Part shown: one piece after another, positions 31,145-50,883 of the stretch
Layout: the number at the start of each line of letters is the position of its first letter
Position numbering within the stretch: the first letter of the stretch is position 1
Assembly (NCBI GenBank): GCA_009760855.2
Contig: WPIO01000008.1
Location: forward strand, 3,222,001-3,286,000
Direction of reading: 5' to 3'
DNA length: 64,000 bases
Source: Cristatella mucedo
Taxonomy: Eukaryota; Bryozoa; Phylactolaemata; Cristatellidae
The notes under the pieces: model-generated
What the model was told of the DNA's origin: nothing
The model's database searches: none
What the model saw: only the letters and a program-made list of their open reading frames with translations
Position numbers and translations under genes: made by a program

Positions 31145-33616
31145 TCACATCTCTGCCGACGACTGCAGCATCGCCTCTGGAGCCGAATTCTGTAGAACAA
31201 GATAGAGAGCAGCGCGCAACTGGAACCGCCGCCAATTTTAAGCGTCGATTTTAAGGGCGGGGGTTGTGCACGCACAAAAAAGCCGACCGAATTCGACCGG
31301 CTTTCGACACTACCAAAGCACAGCTGCTGTTGCCTTTCGTTCTTGCACGCACGCTGCTTGCTGCTGACAGGCGGGCCGGGACGATCGACGGCTGACAGAC
31401 AGCAGACGACAGAGAGCAGACCAGCCGGAGCAGGGCCTCGTGCCACCACCGCACAGCTGTGGCGGTCATCACTTACCGGAGCTGCAGCCCGCTTTGCCAG
31501 GTGGTCGAACGTCGATGCATGGATCTGGAATCGCACGAACAATGGCTCACGGCCGTCCTCAGCTCAGCAGAGGGGAAAAGAAAGGCGAACGAGACGTGGA
31601 GCAGCAGGGCACTCCCTTCGGAGCGTGCGCAGAGCAGTCTACGAACCGATAGCTGTGACGGCAGTGCGAGACCTTGCATTCTTGTCAGCTTCCCGAAGTG
31701 GCGGCTGACTGTGGCATGCAGCTACAAGGGACAGGAATGGAATGGGGGCAGCACCGGGTGCGCATTTCCTGTGCATAAGTGGGGCGAAGCGAGCGTACAA
31801 GGGGCAGTAAGCACTGCTGCTCCGGCAGTGCACTACGGGGGAGGGGCTAGGGCCTCGAGGCCTCCGGGGCGGAGGCCTCGCGCCGCCTCCTGCACTTACT
31901 GCCGTCACGCGAAAGCGGCTGATCAGCTTGGTGCTGGACACCATCGGCCCTGTGGCCATGTCGACGTGGTCTTGCAGTCGGTACAGGGTGATCGTGCTGC
32001 CCGTCTTGGAAAGCGCTGCTACGCTGTCTATTTGCATGGCCTTCAGACTGCAAGGTCATGGCCGTGCGTGTGTGCATGCATGCCGGCTGCGCTCGCTCTG
32101 CCGCTGCAGTCCGGTCAGCGAGGCTATGCCATGCGCGCAGAGCACCGAAGCACAATCGCAGGAGAGCCGTGGCTCCCGCTGTCGCTCCATTGCAGCGCCA
32201 CTTCCGGGCATTGCATGCATTTTGTGCAAGCCCAGCTGTGATTGAGAACTTTACCTCTCTACTTAAAAGGGAATAAACGTCCGGAAGACAAGAGAGACGC
32301 GTGCGTTTATTGCCTAGCGCTCTGGAAGCATGAGAGGCTGTCGCTCGGCCGCGTGTCGTCAGCAGACAGCGTACTAGCAGCTCTTCTGACTCGGGTACCG
32401 TTTAGCTGTGCCTCTCTAGTCCAAGCTCAAATCCCTTGTACGCGTGCCTTCATTACTAAAGCAGCCTGGAACTCGCTCCCGACTGACGTCACGACATCCC
32501 CTGTCTATTTAAAAATAAGCCAAAACGCACCTGCTCCACACAGCATTTCTTGAGTCCACATTAATTGTCTTTAGCGTGTGCTTAATGCATGCTGATAGTG
32601 TACATGTCGGGTCAAGATCGCTGGGCTGCTGCTGCTACCAGCCCATTTTGCCTACCTGCAACCAGCGCCCACTCGAGGGGACAGGCAGGAAGTCGCCTTT
32701 CAGAAAGCCGGCTCCAACGTTTGCCCGCGGTGCATGTGGAGGCAAGCCATACAGCAGCAATGCAGGCATCGGCAGGAGCGATGAATCTGTGCACTGGGGT
32801 GGGGGAAGGCTTGGCTGAGCATCGCCATGTCCACAGGCGATTTATTCGGTCCAGTGTATCTCCTGTAGCCTCTGGAGGCAATCTGAGGATCCTGTTCCAA
32901 AGTGACCTTTCACTAGACGGATCACACCAGCAGTCTGTCTACTTTCAGCTGAGCACTCGCTGCTGCAAAAAATCGGACCTATTCACATACGGATTCTTAA
33001 GCCAGGCTGGACCACTCGTTTGTAGCATCCAGTCCTGACTTCTGCGACTCACGACTTACTCGCTGGTCTTTCGGCCGGTACGCTAAAATGCTGACGGTGC
33101 AAAACTCGGCACCTAGGCTCGGCTGTCGTGAACGTTACGACTGCCACGTGACACTGCTTCTCACCGACCTGTACTGGCTACCCATCCAGCAGCTTGCCAA
33201 CTTAAAGGCTCCGTCACTTACTTATTGGCCCTTGGATTTTCTTGCTACTGCTTCCCTATGGGAAATACTTCTCAATCAAGCTTCGCTTCGTACCACCTGC
33301 TATTCAGACTTATGTAGCTTTGGCCAAGGCCAGCTTAATCTGTTTACTGGATCACCACTAGTGAATATTAGCTGATAAACGGCATCGTTTGTATAGCAGC
33401 CCCATCGCTTTCGATTGGCAATAAAGGATCGCCCATTGCACGATCGAACCCACGACCTGTAGAGCCAGCACCTTACCTCCTGGGCTATCACGACACCCTA
33501 ACCCCCATGCAAGATTGACCGACACAGGGTATCAAGTCTACTGAGAATTAAGCATTGAGTCTGCGAAGCAAGCCGATTCTACAAAAACGAGACCCAGTCA
33601 ATCTAGTAGCTACATG

Positions 33617-33678
<62 letters not shown>

Positions 33679-36600
33679 CAGTCCTTTCTCAGTGCTTTGC
33701 TCAGAACATCGCGCCTTTGGGCCCACCGAGGAGCCGCCTGCTCACCAGACGACTGGAGAGTAGAAAGGGGCTGGCTCTCAACATTGCCGACCGGACTTGC
33801 AGAGTGCCACCGAAGCCGACTGTCGGTGGTTAGAGGGTGTGCAGACTGCGCGCACGTGGCCACACCGAGCTCGGTCGCAGCTCGGCCAGCGACAGGTGTC
33901 GGACAAGCCAACGCTGTGCTCACCCAGACGATCGGCCACAGACCGTTTGCCATATGGTGGCACGGTCAAGGTCGTGTTAGCCAAGCCGGGAGCCGGTGCA
34001 CGTGCTTGGCCAAGTGCAATCGAGGGGCTTCAGGGGCCACTGTATCATGGCCATGGCCACTACGACGGAGCACGAGCTTCTGCCGGGCGCCACTTACCGG
34101 TCGTGCTGAAAGACGCTGCGCGCCAGAGCTGCATCGACGCTGAGGTACTCGAAGCGGTGCTCCCTGCCGCCGAGCCTCGCTCCAACTCTCGACAGACAAT
34201 TCAGTTCCAGCTTCAACGCAAAGCGGTCACCGCCGGACGTGCGAGCATGCGAGTCACGTGCAAGCGCCAGCATAATGCACGAACGAACGAGATCCGGGCT
34301 GGTCACCGATCGGCAACGTAGGCTTATTTTTTTATGTCTCAGTGGTGCTTCAACAACAGCAGCCCGACGGGGAGGGGGCTAGACGGGAGGGCGGGAGGGA
34401 ATCAATGAGACAAGTGTTTGCGAGGGATGGTATCATTGTTAGATCTAGCAAAAACTACACCGTTGGCTAGCATGCCTGCCACGTACAGGTCCGACGTCCA
34501 GTCCCACACTGTGTGACAGGGGTACGGACCCTCCCTAGAAGCCCCCCCCATTCCCCCCCTGGGGTAGGACATTCCCCCAGATATATGGTTTAGTGTTTAG
34601 TCTTTAGGGTTTTTAAGGTTTAGGGTTTAGAATTTAGGCTTTTTAGGGTTCCTCCAACACCTACATCCACCCTTGCTCATACTCCCTGCTTTAATTAGTG
34701 CGTATTAGGGCACAACTAGATCTCTCGAGGTCGTGTTATACTCAGTAGACCTCTGAGACTTAGCGCTCCTTTGCAGGAACGTGCGACATGCTATAGCGAG
34801 CCGCTTTGACGGGTACGAAGACGTGCCTGGCGGTTTAATCCCCACGACCAACACGAGGGCAAACCCTAAAAGCTCACTCCCCTGCAAACAAAATGCCCAG
34901 CGCAGCCACGCGTGTGCTGCAGCAATGCACGCACTGCGACGGCATGTGACGTGCCCGGGCGTCAAGTGCAAGGTCAGCAAGAGCTGCAAACCAAAATGTA
35001 GCAAATGCACGACCCGCCAGCACCATTTATTACATGTACAGCCATGGCACCCAACCCCCACACTGTGATATTGCAGAGCTAAAGAGAACAAAGGATACAG
35101 TCTCACCGTCCTGCACAGTACCGAGACTAGCAAGAGCACCACTCCCCCCTTCAGGTAGAAAGGCTTCGCCCGCCCCAGGATCTGAAAGCCGGTGCCAGCA
35201 CTGCCAGCTTCAGCCACTCACCGCCGAGGGGTTCCAGTCACCGATGTCAAGGGCGACATCATAGATAAAGCTGCCACTCCAAGCTGCAAGGAAAGCGATA
35301 GAACACTGGCCATGAATGATGCAAACCATCGTATCCCGCCGCACGACAATCAATCGCTAGGCCATAAGCATCATTCGATCCCACGAGTTTTTATCGAGGA
35401 GGCAAATTCTTGACTTTGCAGGAGGTGGGTGGGGGGGAATCTGAGCCCAGCAAAGGGCCTGGCATGTCTCTTCCTGGTGTGAAAGGCAAGCAAAAAGATG
35501 GACGGAGGATGAGAAGGGGAAGGACAGGAAGAAGTGTGTGAGAGCGAAGGCGGCAGTTCGGCGGCGCCCCCACGTGGCTTACGCTGAGGCTGCTGGGAGT
35601 TGCACAGCTCCACCGTGTACTTGTCCTTAAAGGCGGTCTCGGCAATATAGCCCAGCATGAACGAGCACGAGCGCCAGAACGCCTGAAAGATGAATGCTCG
35701 CATGTGTGCAGTCGAAAGGCAGCACAATGTCAAACAATGGTATCCGCAGCGGCAGCATTCACGAGTAGCACATCTGAAACTCTCACAGGCCCCACTGCCT
35801 CCAGAGATCGATGGAAAGATAAACGATTACCATCAACTGCGCTCAGTGCAGTAAAACATAAGCAAAAACGAACGCGGAGCGATGGGGGCTCAGGCGGTTC
35901 GAGCAAGTCGCCTACACAGGTTCGAGAGCAGCTGATTCCTTCAATTGGATGAAAAATTCGAGCAGCGAGCTGCAAACAGGTGCAAATGGCTGAAGCGGGC
36001 GAATGGTTCCTGCTTGTTGCTATCCAATATGATAAGCGCTGAGGTAGCATAATACAGTCTGCCGCTAGGTAGCAACCGGCAGGTGGTCGGATGCCACGAC
36101 AGCTACTACTACGTGAGCAGCTCCTGCAGCAGCAGCAGCACAAGGCCTTGCTTGTATTGTGGTAGATTGTATGTGCAGCAGGTGTAATCGTGCAATTCTC
36201 ACGACCTCATTCGTAAGGCACCTCACACACAGAGCAGACGAGTCACTGGTGTGACCACGTGATAGGTGACCACCTCCCACTCGAGGCCCCTCAGGAGTGA
36301 TGGCACCCACTCGGGGGGGGGGGGTGGTGGTGAGGGTGTTCACTCGGGGGGGGGGGGGGGGGGGGGGGGGGGAGGACGCCCACTCGGGGGTGGGGGGTGG
36401 TGGTGAGGAATGCCCACTCGGGGGTGGGGTGAAGGTGCCCACTCGGGTGGGGGGTGGTGGTGAGGAATGCCCACTCGGGGGTGGGGTGAAGGTGCCCACT
36501 CGGGGGGGGGGGGTGGTGAGGATGCCCACTGGGGGGGGGGGGGGTGGTGGTGGTGGTGGTGAGGATGCCCACTCGGGTGTGACGGCGCCCTTTATCGAAC

Positions 36601-37551
36601 AGCAGACGATGAGGACAAGCAGCCACTCTGGGACAGGGCAGGAAGCAGTGCTTGTGCCGAGCACTCGCTCAGGCTGGGCTGTGACGTCAGCAAACAGCTC
36701 TTGCTCCGATCTCAGTCACCGGTGTGCCTCACTGCTTGCAGTGCCCAGCAAGTCCCAGGTGGTCGGCCCTGGTCGATCAGCAGCTGAGGCGCCTCCTCTG
36801 ATGCCTTAATGGCCTGCTCCTTTAATTTGCAACCTGCTGCTTTCAAGTAATCACAGAGATGCAGGTGGCCATTTTTACGGACTGTGTTGCTACGAAAGCA
36901 GGCTCTACTGCTTGCAGTCAAAGAAAGCTAAGGCGAGAAGCCACGGAACGTTAAGGTCTAAATCTGCCCACCCACCCACCCACTCCCTCCGGGAAGGGGG
37001 TAATCAACGTCTGCAATTGGAACCTGCCCCGGTTATCGGCTTGCGAAGCCGACAGTCAACACAACGGCACCAGCATCGACAGCGATGCCCACAAAGTCAG
37101 CAACTGAACCGAGACGGTGGCAGCAGCCAGCAGCATATCAAGCTTACAAGATTGGCCTCCTTTGGCTGGTCTTCCTTGAAGTGCATGAAGCGCAGCTCGC
37201 AGTCACTCTCCAGCGGTCTGTGCATGTCCCACGGCTCGCCGCCGACAACGGCAATGGCCGACTGGGTCCTCAGAAGCTCACTGATGTCTAAAGCATCAGC
37301 AGATCCACATGCAACAACCCACTCGTCAAACAAGCTCCGAAAGGCTACCGTGCAGCAGAGCATGCAGGGCCCCCGCCCCACTTGCCGGCGGAAGCAAAGC
37401 TATAATAATAATAATACACTTGATATAGCACCCTCAGAGAACTCAATGTCTTTCTAGGCACTTTTGCTGGCCACCCAATGGCTTGCCAACTGTGTGACCA
37501 ATCCCTAGAGACCTGAAATATTATCCATTTTGTTGCAGCAGACAAAGGACA

Positions 37552-37639
<88 letters not shown>

Positions 37640-38646
37640 GTGGCTGAATAAATATCACGCTCTAACTACTCATTGTTAATACCCATCAACCACCAACACG
37701 TGCCAACAGCTACGCCGGTGGCACAGGACTCGAGCATGCAGCAGCTGGGGCTGCTGCCGGACGTTCGAGCGAGCTCGCTTCACCACGGCTGGAGCACTGC
37801 CTGGCGAGCCCGCCGCAAGCCCATCCTTTTCACAGCAATGGCATAAGAGCAGAGGATTCAGCCTCCGCTGCAGACAGCGGCCAATGAACGCAGACAAACG
37901 AATGATCACGGTCCTGTGGTAGACGCAAAGCGCGCCTCCTGCAGGAGCATCGCGGCACTTACATCAGCAACGCCCGTGATACACGAGCGACGAGCGCTGC
38001 AGGGCAATCGATCAAGACCGACGGGCGCACGTGTGCCTATGCAAACTCAAAAACCGGGCAGAATAAGTGGAGGGGGCGAAAAGGACGAGGGGCCAGGGAC
38101 AGGGCCAGGCCGGCTGGTCCACCTTCGCCAATCCACCACGACCGTGGCCACAACCGGGTCGGAAAGAAGCTACCTCGCTAGAGAGGAGCGACCCACAGGC
38201 AACTTGGCAACGAGCGCAGTGACCGGCGCACGTGCGCCCTGTGCAGCCGGCTTCAGAGGCAACCATTGCCCGAGCGGAGATGCTGCTGCTGCCAGCCACG
38301 TACGCATGGCACAGTTGTGAGGCGTCGACAGGCCTTTGTTCATCAGCAGTGTCTGGCTGCTGCCGTCGGGCGCGCTGTAGACGACCTTGATCTTTTCTAT
38401 GCGTGTGAACGACAGCTGCTTCCGCTTCTCATCGTCAAACAGCTGGACGCGCCTCTTGCGCACATCCTCGAGCGATAGGCGCGGCTTGGGTGAGGCCGTG
38501 CAGAACGGACAGCGAGTTGCTGCAACGACGCAAGGCTTGCTGTGGCGATCGTCGAGTGGCACTCGTGTGGTGACATCTCGTGTGGCGCGCGCTGAGGCAT
38601 GGCTTTCAATGACTTGGAAAGGAGGCAGCTGAGCCACACAGCGCAT
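31145..38646 (-). CDS. MRPL39: Mitochondrial ribosomal protein L39 (mL39)
   Basis: Structural protein of the large mitochondrial ribosomal subunit, related to the N-terminal part of threonyl-tRNA synthetase. Minus-strand exons, in order: 38646(?)-38304, 37287-37148, 35682-35583, 35283-35222, 34210-34098, 32047-31900, 31721-31647, 31545(or 31557)-31477, 31189-31145. All junction phases agree. Diagnostic segments: RVQLFDDEKRKQLSF, LLMNKGLSTPHNCAM spliced to HISELLRTQSAIAVV, GGEPWDMHRPL, FWRSCSFMLGYIAETAFKD, GSFIYDVALDIGDWNP, FEYLSVDAALARSVFQHD, HVDMATGPMVSST, and MQGLALPSQL. With the ATG at 38646 the protein is 364 residues (human ~338-353). The first exon is uncertain: it has no clear mitochondrial presequence, so the true start may lie upstream and an acceptor inside 38304-38646 is possible. 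The last exon has only 14 codons. Introns hold LINE and SINE pieces and a G-rich minisatellite. Confidence 0.92.
32330..32560 (+). mobile_element. LINE fragment in MRPL39 intron
   Basis: The plus strand reads AFITKAAWNSLPTDVTTSP, matching the LINE C-terminal words PRLWNSLP...TSLSTFKS. The copy is antisense to MRPL39. Confidence 0.6.
33080..33370 (+). mobile_element. LINE fragment in MRPL39 intron
   Basis: Reads VQNSAPRLGCRERYDCHVTL then LLTDLYWLPIQQLANLKA, matching VQNSAARLVCR...LLADLHWLPV of the other copies. Antisense to MRPL39. Confidence 0.75.
33370..33500 (-). mobile_element. SINE-B (tRNA-derived)
   Basis: Reverse copy: GGCAATAAAGGATCGCCC, B-box GATCGAACCC, then CACCTTACCTCCTGGGCTA. 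It abuts the LINE fragment at 33080-33370. Confidence 0.75.
33619..33676. repeat. (GA)n microsatellite
   Basis: Pure GA run in the long MRPL39 intron. Confidence 0.97.
34585..34655 (+). repeat. Degenerate TTTAGGG-like repeat
   Basis: Seven or so loose units such as TTTAGTG, TTTAGTC, TTTAGGG, TTTAAGG, TTTAGGG, TTTAGAA and TTTAGGC in MRPL39 intron DNA. Confidence 0.6.
36297..36580. repeat. G-rich minisatellite in MRPL39 intron
   Basis: Repeats of GCCCACTCGGGGG followed by GTGGTGGTGAGGA/GGTGAAGGT, alternating in at least eight copies with G runs up to ~28. On the transcribed minus strand it is C-rich RNA; the plus strand has strong G-quadruplex potential. Pro-rich and Gly-rich frames across it are artefacts. 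Confidence 0.9.
37405..37465 (-). mobile_element. LINE 3' tail fragment
   Basis: ATAATAATAATACACTTGATA, then CCCTCAGAGAACTCAATGTC and TAGGCAC: the reversed LINE 3' end only. Confidence 0.65.
37555..37634. repeat. (TC)n microsatellite
   Basis: About 80 bp of pure TC in the MRPL39 intron between the first and second recognised coding exons. Confidence 0.97.
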
Positions 38647-38649
38647 CCC

Positions 38650-39785
38650 CACAGCAAGCAATGATCAGGGTGCTGAGGCTGACCAAAATTTGTGGCCACC
38701 ATTGGATCGATGGGCAACGAGATGAAAAACGAAGCAAACGCCTTTTGAGTGACATCGTTTAGGCCGAATGCTCGTGCACATCTCGGACAATAAGTCGCTG
38801 CCCCCTCCCCTCACGCGCCCCCCTGGACTGCTCTTGCTGAAGGCGAGATCTTTTCTCATCAGAGCTCGGTACACAGCTGCCAAATCGGCAAGGCTGCGGC
38901 ACAGCAGCCTGGGCTACAGCTTTGGCTACGTCTGAGACTGTTCGGCTCTCTAAAAGTGCTGCTTTCTGCTTCCACGGGGGGAGGGGAGATGTGGGGGTTG
39001 TTAATTGTTTTGGGTCAGCCTTCTTTTGCCGGCAGGGTTAAGTGGCTTAAGTACACTGATGAGCTTGCTAGCTGGGCAGATGGTCATTAAAAACAAGTTT
39101 CCTCTGTGTAACAATCACCCAGCTTAAACACTCATTCGTAAAGGTCCCAGTATCAAATGACCAAGGAAATGCACGATGAGACACGATCAACGAATAGAGC
39201 AATCAATCATTCTGCTGGCCAGCTAAGCAGATTGGGGTAGGGAGAGTGGCTACAAAATACAGCAGTCTGCACAAGCCTGCCCTATTGGGGAATCGGGGGG
39301 GGGGGTGGGGTGGGGTAGTGGCTAATCACATACGGCATTCTACAACAAGACAAGAAACTACACTGGCACTCGTGAAACAGTGAGCAACAGATATTTCGAT
39401 GAGCTGCAGACGACACACCTAACGACAAACGACAGATCAGACGAGCTAGGAAAAACCAACAAAAACGATACCCAACAAAATATGGCTATAAGATTAGTCC
39501 CTTAAAAAATCCCTCCTAAGGTTCAGCCAAGCACCTCCTTTGCTGAAGGTGCTGCGATGGCGCCCGGTCGATCAACATATATAGAGCCAAAAAGTTTCTC
39601 GACCCAAAAGGCTTTCCGCGCTTGGCTCCTTCAGGCCAAGCTGAACTGCAGCACCCGTTTCACCCACCTCGTGTCCTCGGTGGACAATAAATTATGCTGT
39701 TGCATGCGTATGCTAAAAATCGTTGGCGCCAGTAGCTTTGCTCAGCTGGTCCTAGGCTGTGGAACTTACTTCCATAAAAAAATCC
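38650..39785. other. Flank of MRPL39, no recognised gene
   Basis: The MRPL39 5' exon or promoter should lie here. A minus frame at 38665-38883 starts on TTG and is not convincing. Poly-G at 39296-39305. Near 39530-39780 are faint LINE-like words (CACCTCCTTTGCTGAAGG, GTCGATCAAC) suggesting an old copy. Confidence 0.4.
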
Positions 39786-39786
39786 T

Positions 39787-39945
39787 AGCTGATTAAACGG
39801 CCTCTTTTTCTATAGCGACAGAAGAGCCTTTACGGCTGTCACCATCGCTTGCAGTGGCGATAAAGAATCGCCCACCGCAGGAATCGAACCCACGACCTCG
39901 GGGCCGAGGTCGTGAAAGCAACCGCCTTACCTAGTGTGCCATGGT
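39787..39945 (-). mobile_element. SINE-B (tRNA-derived), nearly full length
   Basis: Reverse copy with TAGCTGATTAAACGGCCTC (3' end), GGCGATAAAGAATCGCCC, B-box GGAATCGAACCC, GACCTCGGGGCCGAGGTC and CCTTACCTAGTGTGCCAT at the head. Very close to the plus-strand copy at 60975-61145. Confidence 0.85.
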
Positions 39946-39969
39946 TCTAATGCAACGACAACTTCAATC

Positions 39970-40165
39970 CAGATGCCGACTTAGGCATATTCCTGTCAGC
40001 CGTCCTGCACTGCTACTTCCACGCTACTCACTTCTTCGACTAATCTCTGGACTCGGCTATGCTTCTTACTTTCCCTTTGCTTCGTGAGACACAGTCGGTT
40101 GTATGCGAACCGAAAGCCGCTTTGAGTGCGCTACAGAAAACTCTCCGCAATGACACCTACTGCAT
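39970..40165 (+). mobile_element. LINE 3' UTR fragment
   Basis: ACTGCTACTTCCACGCTACTC, then GCTTCTTACTTTCCCTTTGC and AAAGCCGCTTTGAGTGCGC match the LINE 3' end at 46005-46150. Confidence 0.7.
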
Positions 40166-41321
40166 CCCCACCACTACATTCCAGACCTCGCGACAGCAGC
40201 AGCCGACACGGCACGAGCGACGCAAATTCGGCTCGTCGTCGTATCAAAGTTCCCCCTCGTCGAAGGGAGAAGTAAATTCGGGAAAAGCACTAATCTGGAG
40301 GCATCAAACGCCGATCATCTAGTCGGTCAAATTTACGCGCGGTGTTTGGCGTGCGTCTGGGAACGTTCGTCGAGCGTTGCTTAGACGTCAATGAGCGCAC
40401 GCAGCCCTAGCCGCTACGAACGCAGACCAACCGGACGTTCGAGCGCGAGCTACGCAGAAAGACCGCACGTACGAGTCACTTTGGGTGAACAAATCGGGTG
40501 CAAACGCACGCCTCGACCAGCCAACTTCGGCTGGCTCTCCGCGGTCCTGGGCGCCAGCGACATTCCCGCGCGACGGAAACGAAGAGCTCGTGCGCCTGTG
40601 TGCGGCTAATGCAAAGGTTGGCCGATTTTTAAAGACGTTCCGTGCACGCATCGGCAGAAGAGCATCGAAGTCTTTCACCACCGCTCGCAGTATGCAGCAA
40701 ATAAGTCATTTCCGGCTGTAGAACTAGAAGAGCCCGCGAACTGGGTCGGTAAGAGCGAGGCCCTTATCTCTGGGCTAAGACCGCTCTCGCGAGCACCGAC
40801 GTAAGCGTAGCTAAATAGCACTAAACGGGACCAAAGTGCGGAGCGTTTTACTCGCATATTTTCTCTGACTCGCGACCGCTACGCAGACAGCTTAACTCGT
40901 CAGCTGCTCGTGAGCCGAGAATGTCCACCCGCCCGCCTACCACGACTGCAGCGCGAGCTAAATTGAACTGTCCAATTCATAAAGATTATTGTACCACATA
41001 ATGGAAATAGCAAAAATAGTGCGAAATATCCTGAGAACGAGCTTACCGTTCAGTCGTAAAGTAGACGCACCGTTTGACCAGACGTACGTCGGCAGACACC
41101 GGCTGGCGGCGGCGGCGGCACGCATTTTGCCGCGATGTCACCTTGACCTTGAGTGGCGTGACGTCAGATCCGCTCGTAGTCGCTAAGGAAGTGTTCGGGG
41201 GCGCCTGCTAACGCGCATGAGCAAAACGTTGGCTGGCAACCGTGTGCGCTCGCTCCGTGCGCTGCAGTCTTGAACCGGGTACACATTTCCTACTGCGCCA
41301 GGCCAGCGAGCGTTAAGCAAC

Positions 41322-49635
<8,314 letters not shown>

Positions 49636-49963
49636 AGCAGCAGCCGTCGGCGACGGCCGCCGCCGCCTCGCCGTCCACCGGCCCCGGCGCCAAAGTGACT
49701 GTTGACTCGCGAAGGCCCGCTCGGCGGCGGCGGCGGCTGCTGCTGCGCCGGCGCCGGGCCGCTCGCAACGTCGCTGCGGTGCGGCCCGCTGTGCGGCTGC
49801 GCCCGATGACGACGAGACCTCCGGACGAGAGCTCCTGCACCGACGAGGCGCTGGCCCGCGGCCGGCGCAGGCGGCAGCGCGGACCCACATCGCGCTGGCG
49901 GTGGTGCGGCGGCAGCTGCCTGGCCCGTGCACCCCGGCCGGCGACCTCCCGCAAGCCTGCGAG

Positions 49964-50012
49964 CCGCAATGCCGGATATGCCGCAATGCCGGATATGCCG
50001 CAATGCCGGAGC
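49964..50012. repeat. 17 bp triplicate in CFAP45 3' UTR
   Basis: Three tandem copies of CCGCAATGCCGGATATG (the last partial), about 330 bp after the stop codon. Confidence 0.9.
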
Positions 50013-50135
50013 GCTGCTCAGCTTGACCGAGAGCTTCGCCAAGAGCTCCTCTAACCGTGTCTGCTGCTGCTGCTGCTGCCGCTGCACAGCGGTCACGCTG
50101 TGGACCGCGGCTATCCTGGATATATGACCGCCGAA

Positions 50136-50141
50136 AATAAA
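50136..50141 (+). terminator. CFAP45 poly(A) signal
   Basis: AATAAA within GAAAATAAAAATTG, 500 bp after the stop; the first such hexamer downstream. Confidence 0.7.
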
Positions 50142-50369
50142 AATTGAATTCTCTACGTCAAGTTACCTCGCTGACAGGTCAGGCGCCGTCGCCCGGCGGC
50201 CGCATCGACTCGGTCAAACGAAGAGGACAGTCCTCGTTGCTTCTGGCCCCTGCGGTAGGACTACGGACCGAGCTCGGGGTTCCCGTGCAGCGACATCCAA
50301 GGAGTGGAGAGGCCACTGGATGCAGGGGGTCGAGATAAAATTTGTTTTTATTTTTGTCTGCTTGCTGAT

Positions 50370-50515
50370 TTAACAGTCCCATTTTTATATCGACGGACAG
50401 CAGAGCCTCTCAAAGGATATCTCGCCACCGCTCACGGCGAGCAACAAAGGATCGCCCACCGCAGGACTCGAACCCACGACTTGAGTGGCGAAGAGCGAGC
50501 GCCGGTGTCGATAAG
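50370..50515 (-). mobile_element. SINE-B (tRNA-derived)
   Basis: Reverse copy: TGATTTAACAGTCCC, GAGCAACAAAGGATCGCCCA, B-box GGACTCGAACCC, ACGACTTGAG. Confidence 0.8.
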
Positions 50516-50556
50516 CCGCGGATAGGGCTGACCAGGAGAAGGCAAGAGAACGCCGA

Positions 50557-50700
50557 GCTGGCTTGGTCCAGCGGTTAAGGTGCTCGTCCCAGCCACAAGG
50601 CCTGGCTGAGGTCGTGGGCTCGAGCCCCGAGGCCTATGCGAAGCGCCTGAATTAGAGATTAAGTTCTCTTGGGGCGCTATACAAATGAATTTTATATATA
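50557..50700 (+). mobile_element. SINE-A (tRNA-derived), best copy
   Basis: The head CTGGCTTGGTCCAGCGGTTA AGG is an A-box-like tRNA start. GGTCGTGGGCTCGAGCCCCG is the B-box region. The tail AGAGATTAAGTTCTCTTGGG GCGCTATACAAATGAATT copies the LINE 3' end. Confidence 0.88.
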
Positions 50701-50722
50701 ATCTTAATGTGATTGGCTGCCT

Positions 50723-50767
<45 letters not shown>

Positions 50768-50792
50768 GAGGTAGCCAATCACATTAAGATTA
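50699..50792. repeat. 26 bp inverted repeat around (AT)n
   Basis: TAATCTTAATGTGATTGGCT and its reverse complement (one mismatch over 26 bp) flank about 40 bp of AT repeat, which can itself pair. The whole 94 nt can fold as one hairpin. Confidence 0.9.
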
Positions 50793-50883
50793 AAGGGGTG
50801 CATCTGGCGGCAAGCCGTCAGGCAGGTCTCCGCCGAGTCCGCTAACTAGGTTCGCAATGGGTCGGCTGGACGGGTAGGCATGT

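Noticed and set aside
36065-36809. Proline-rich and glycine-rich proteins on the two strands
   Set aside because: By-products of the G-rich minisatellite in an MRPL39 intron.
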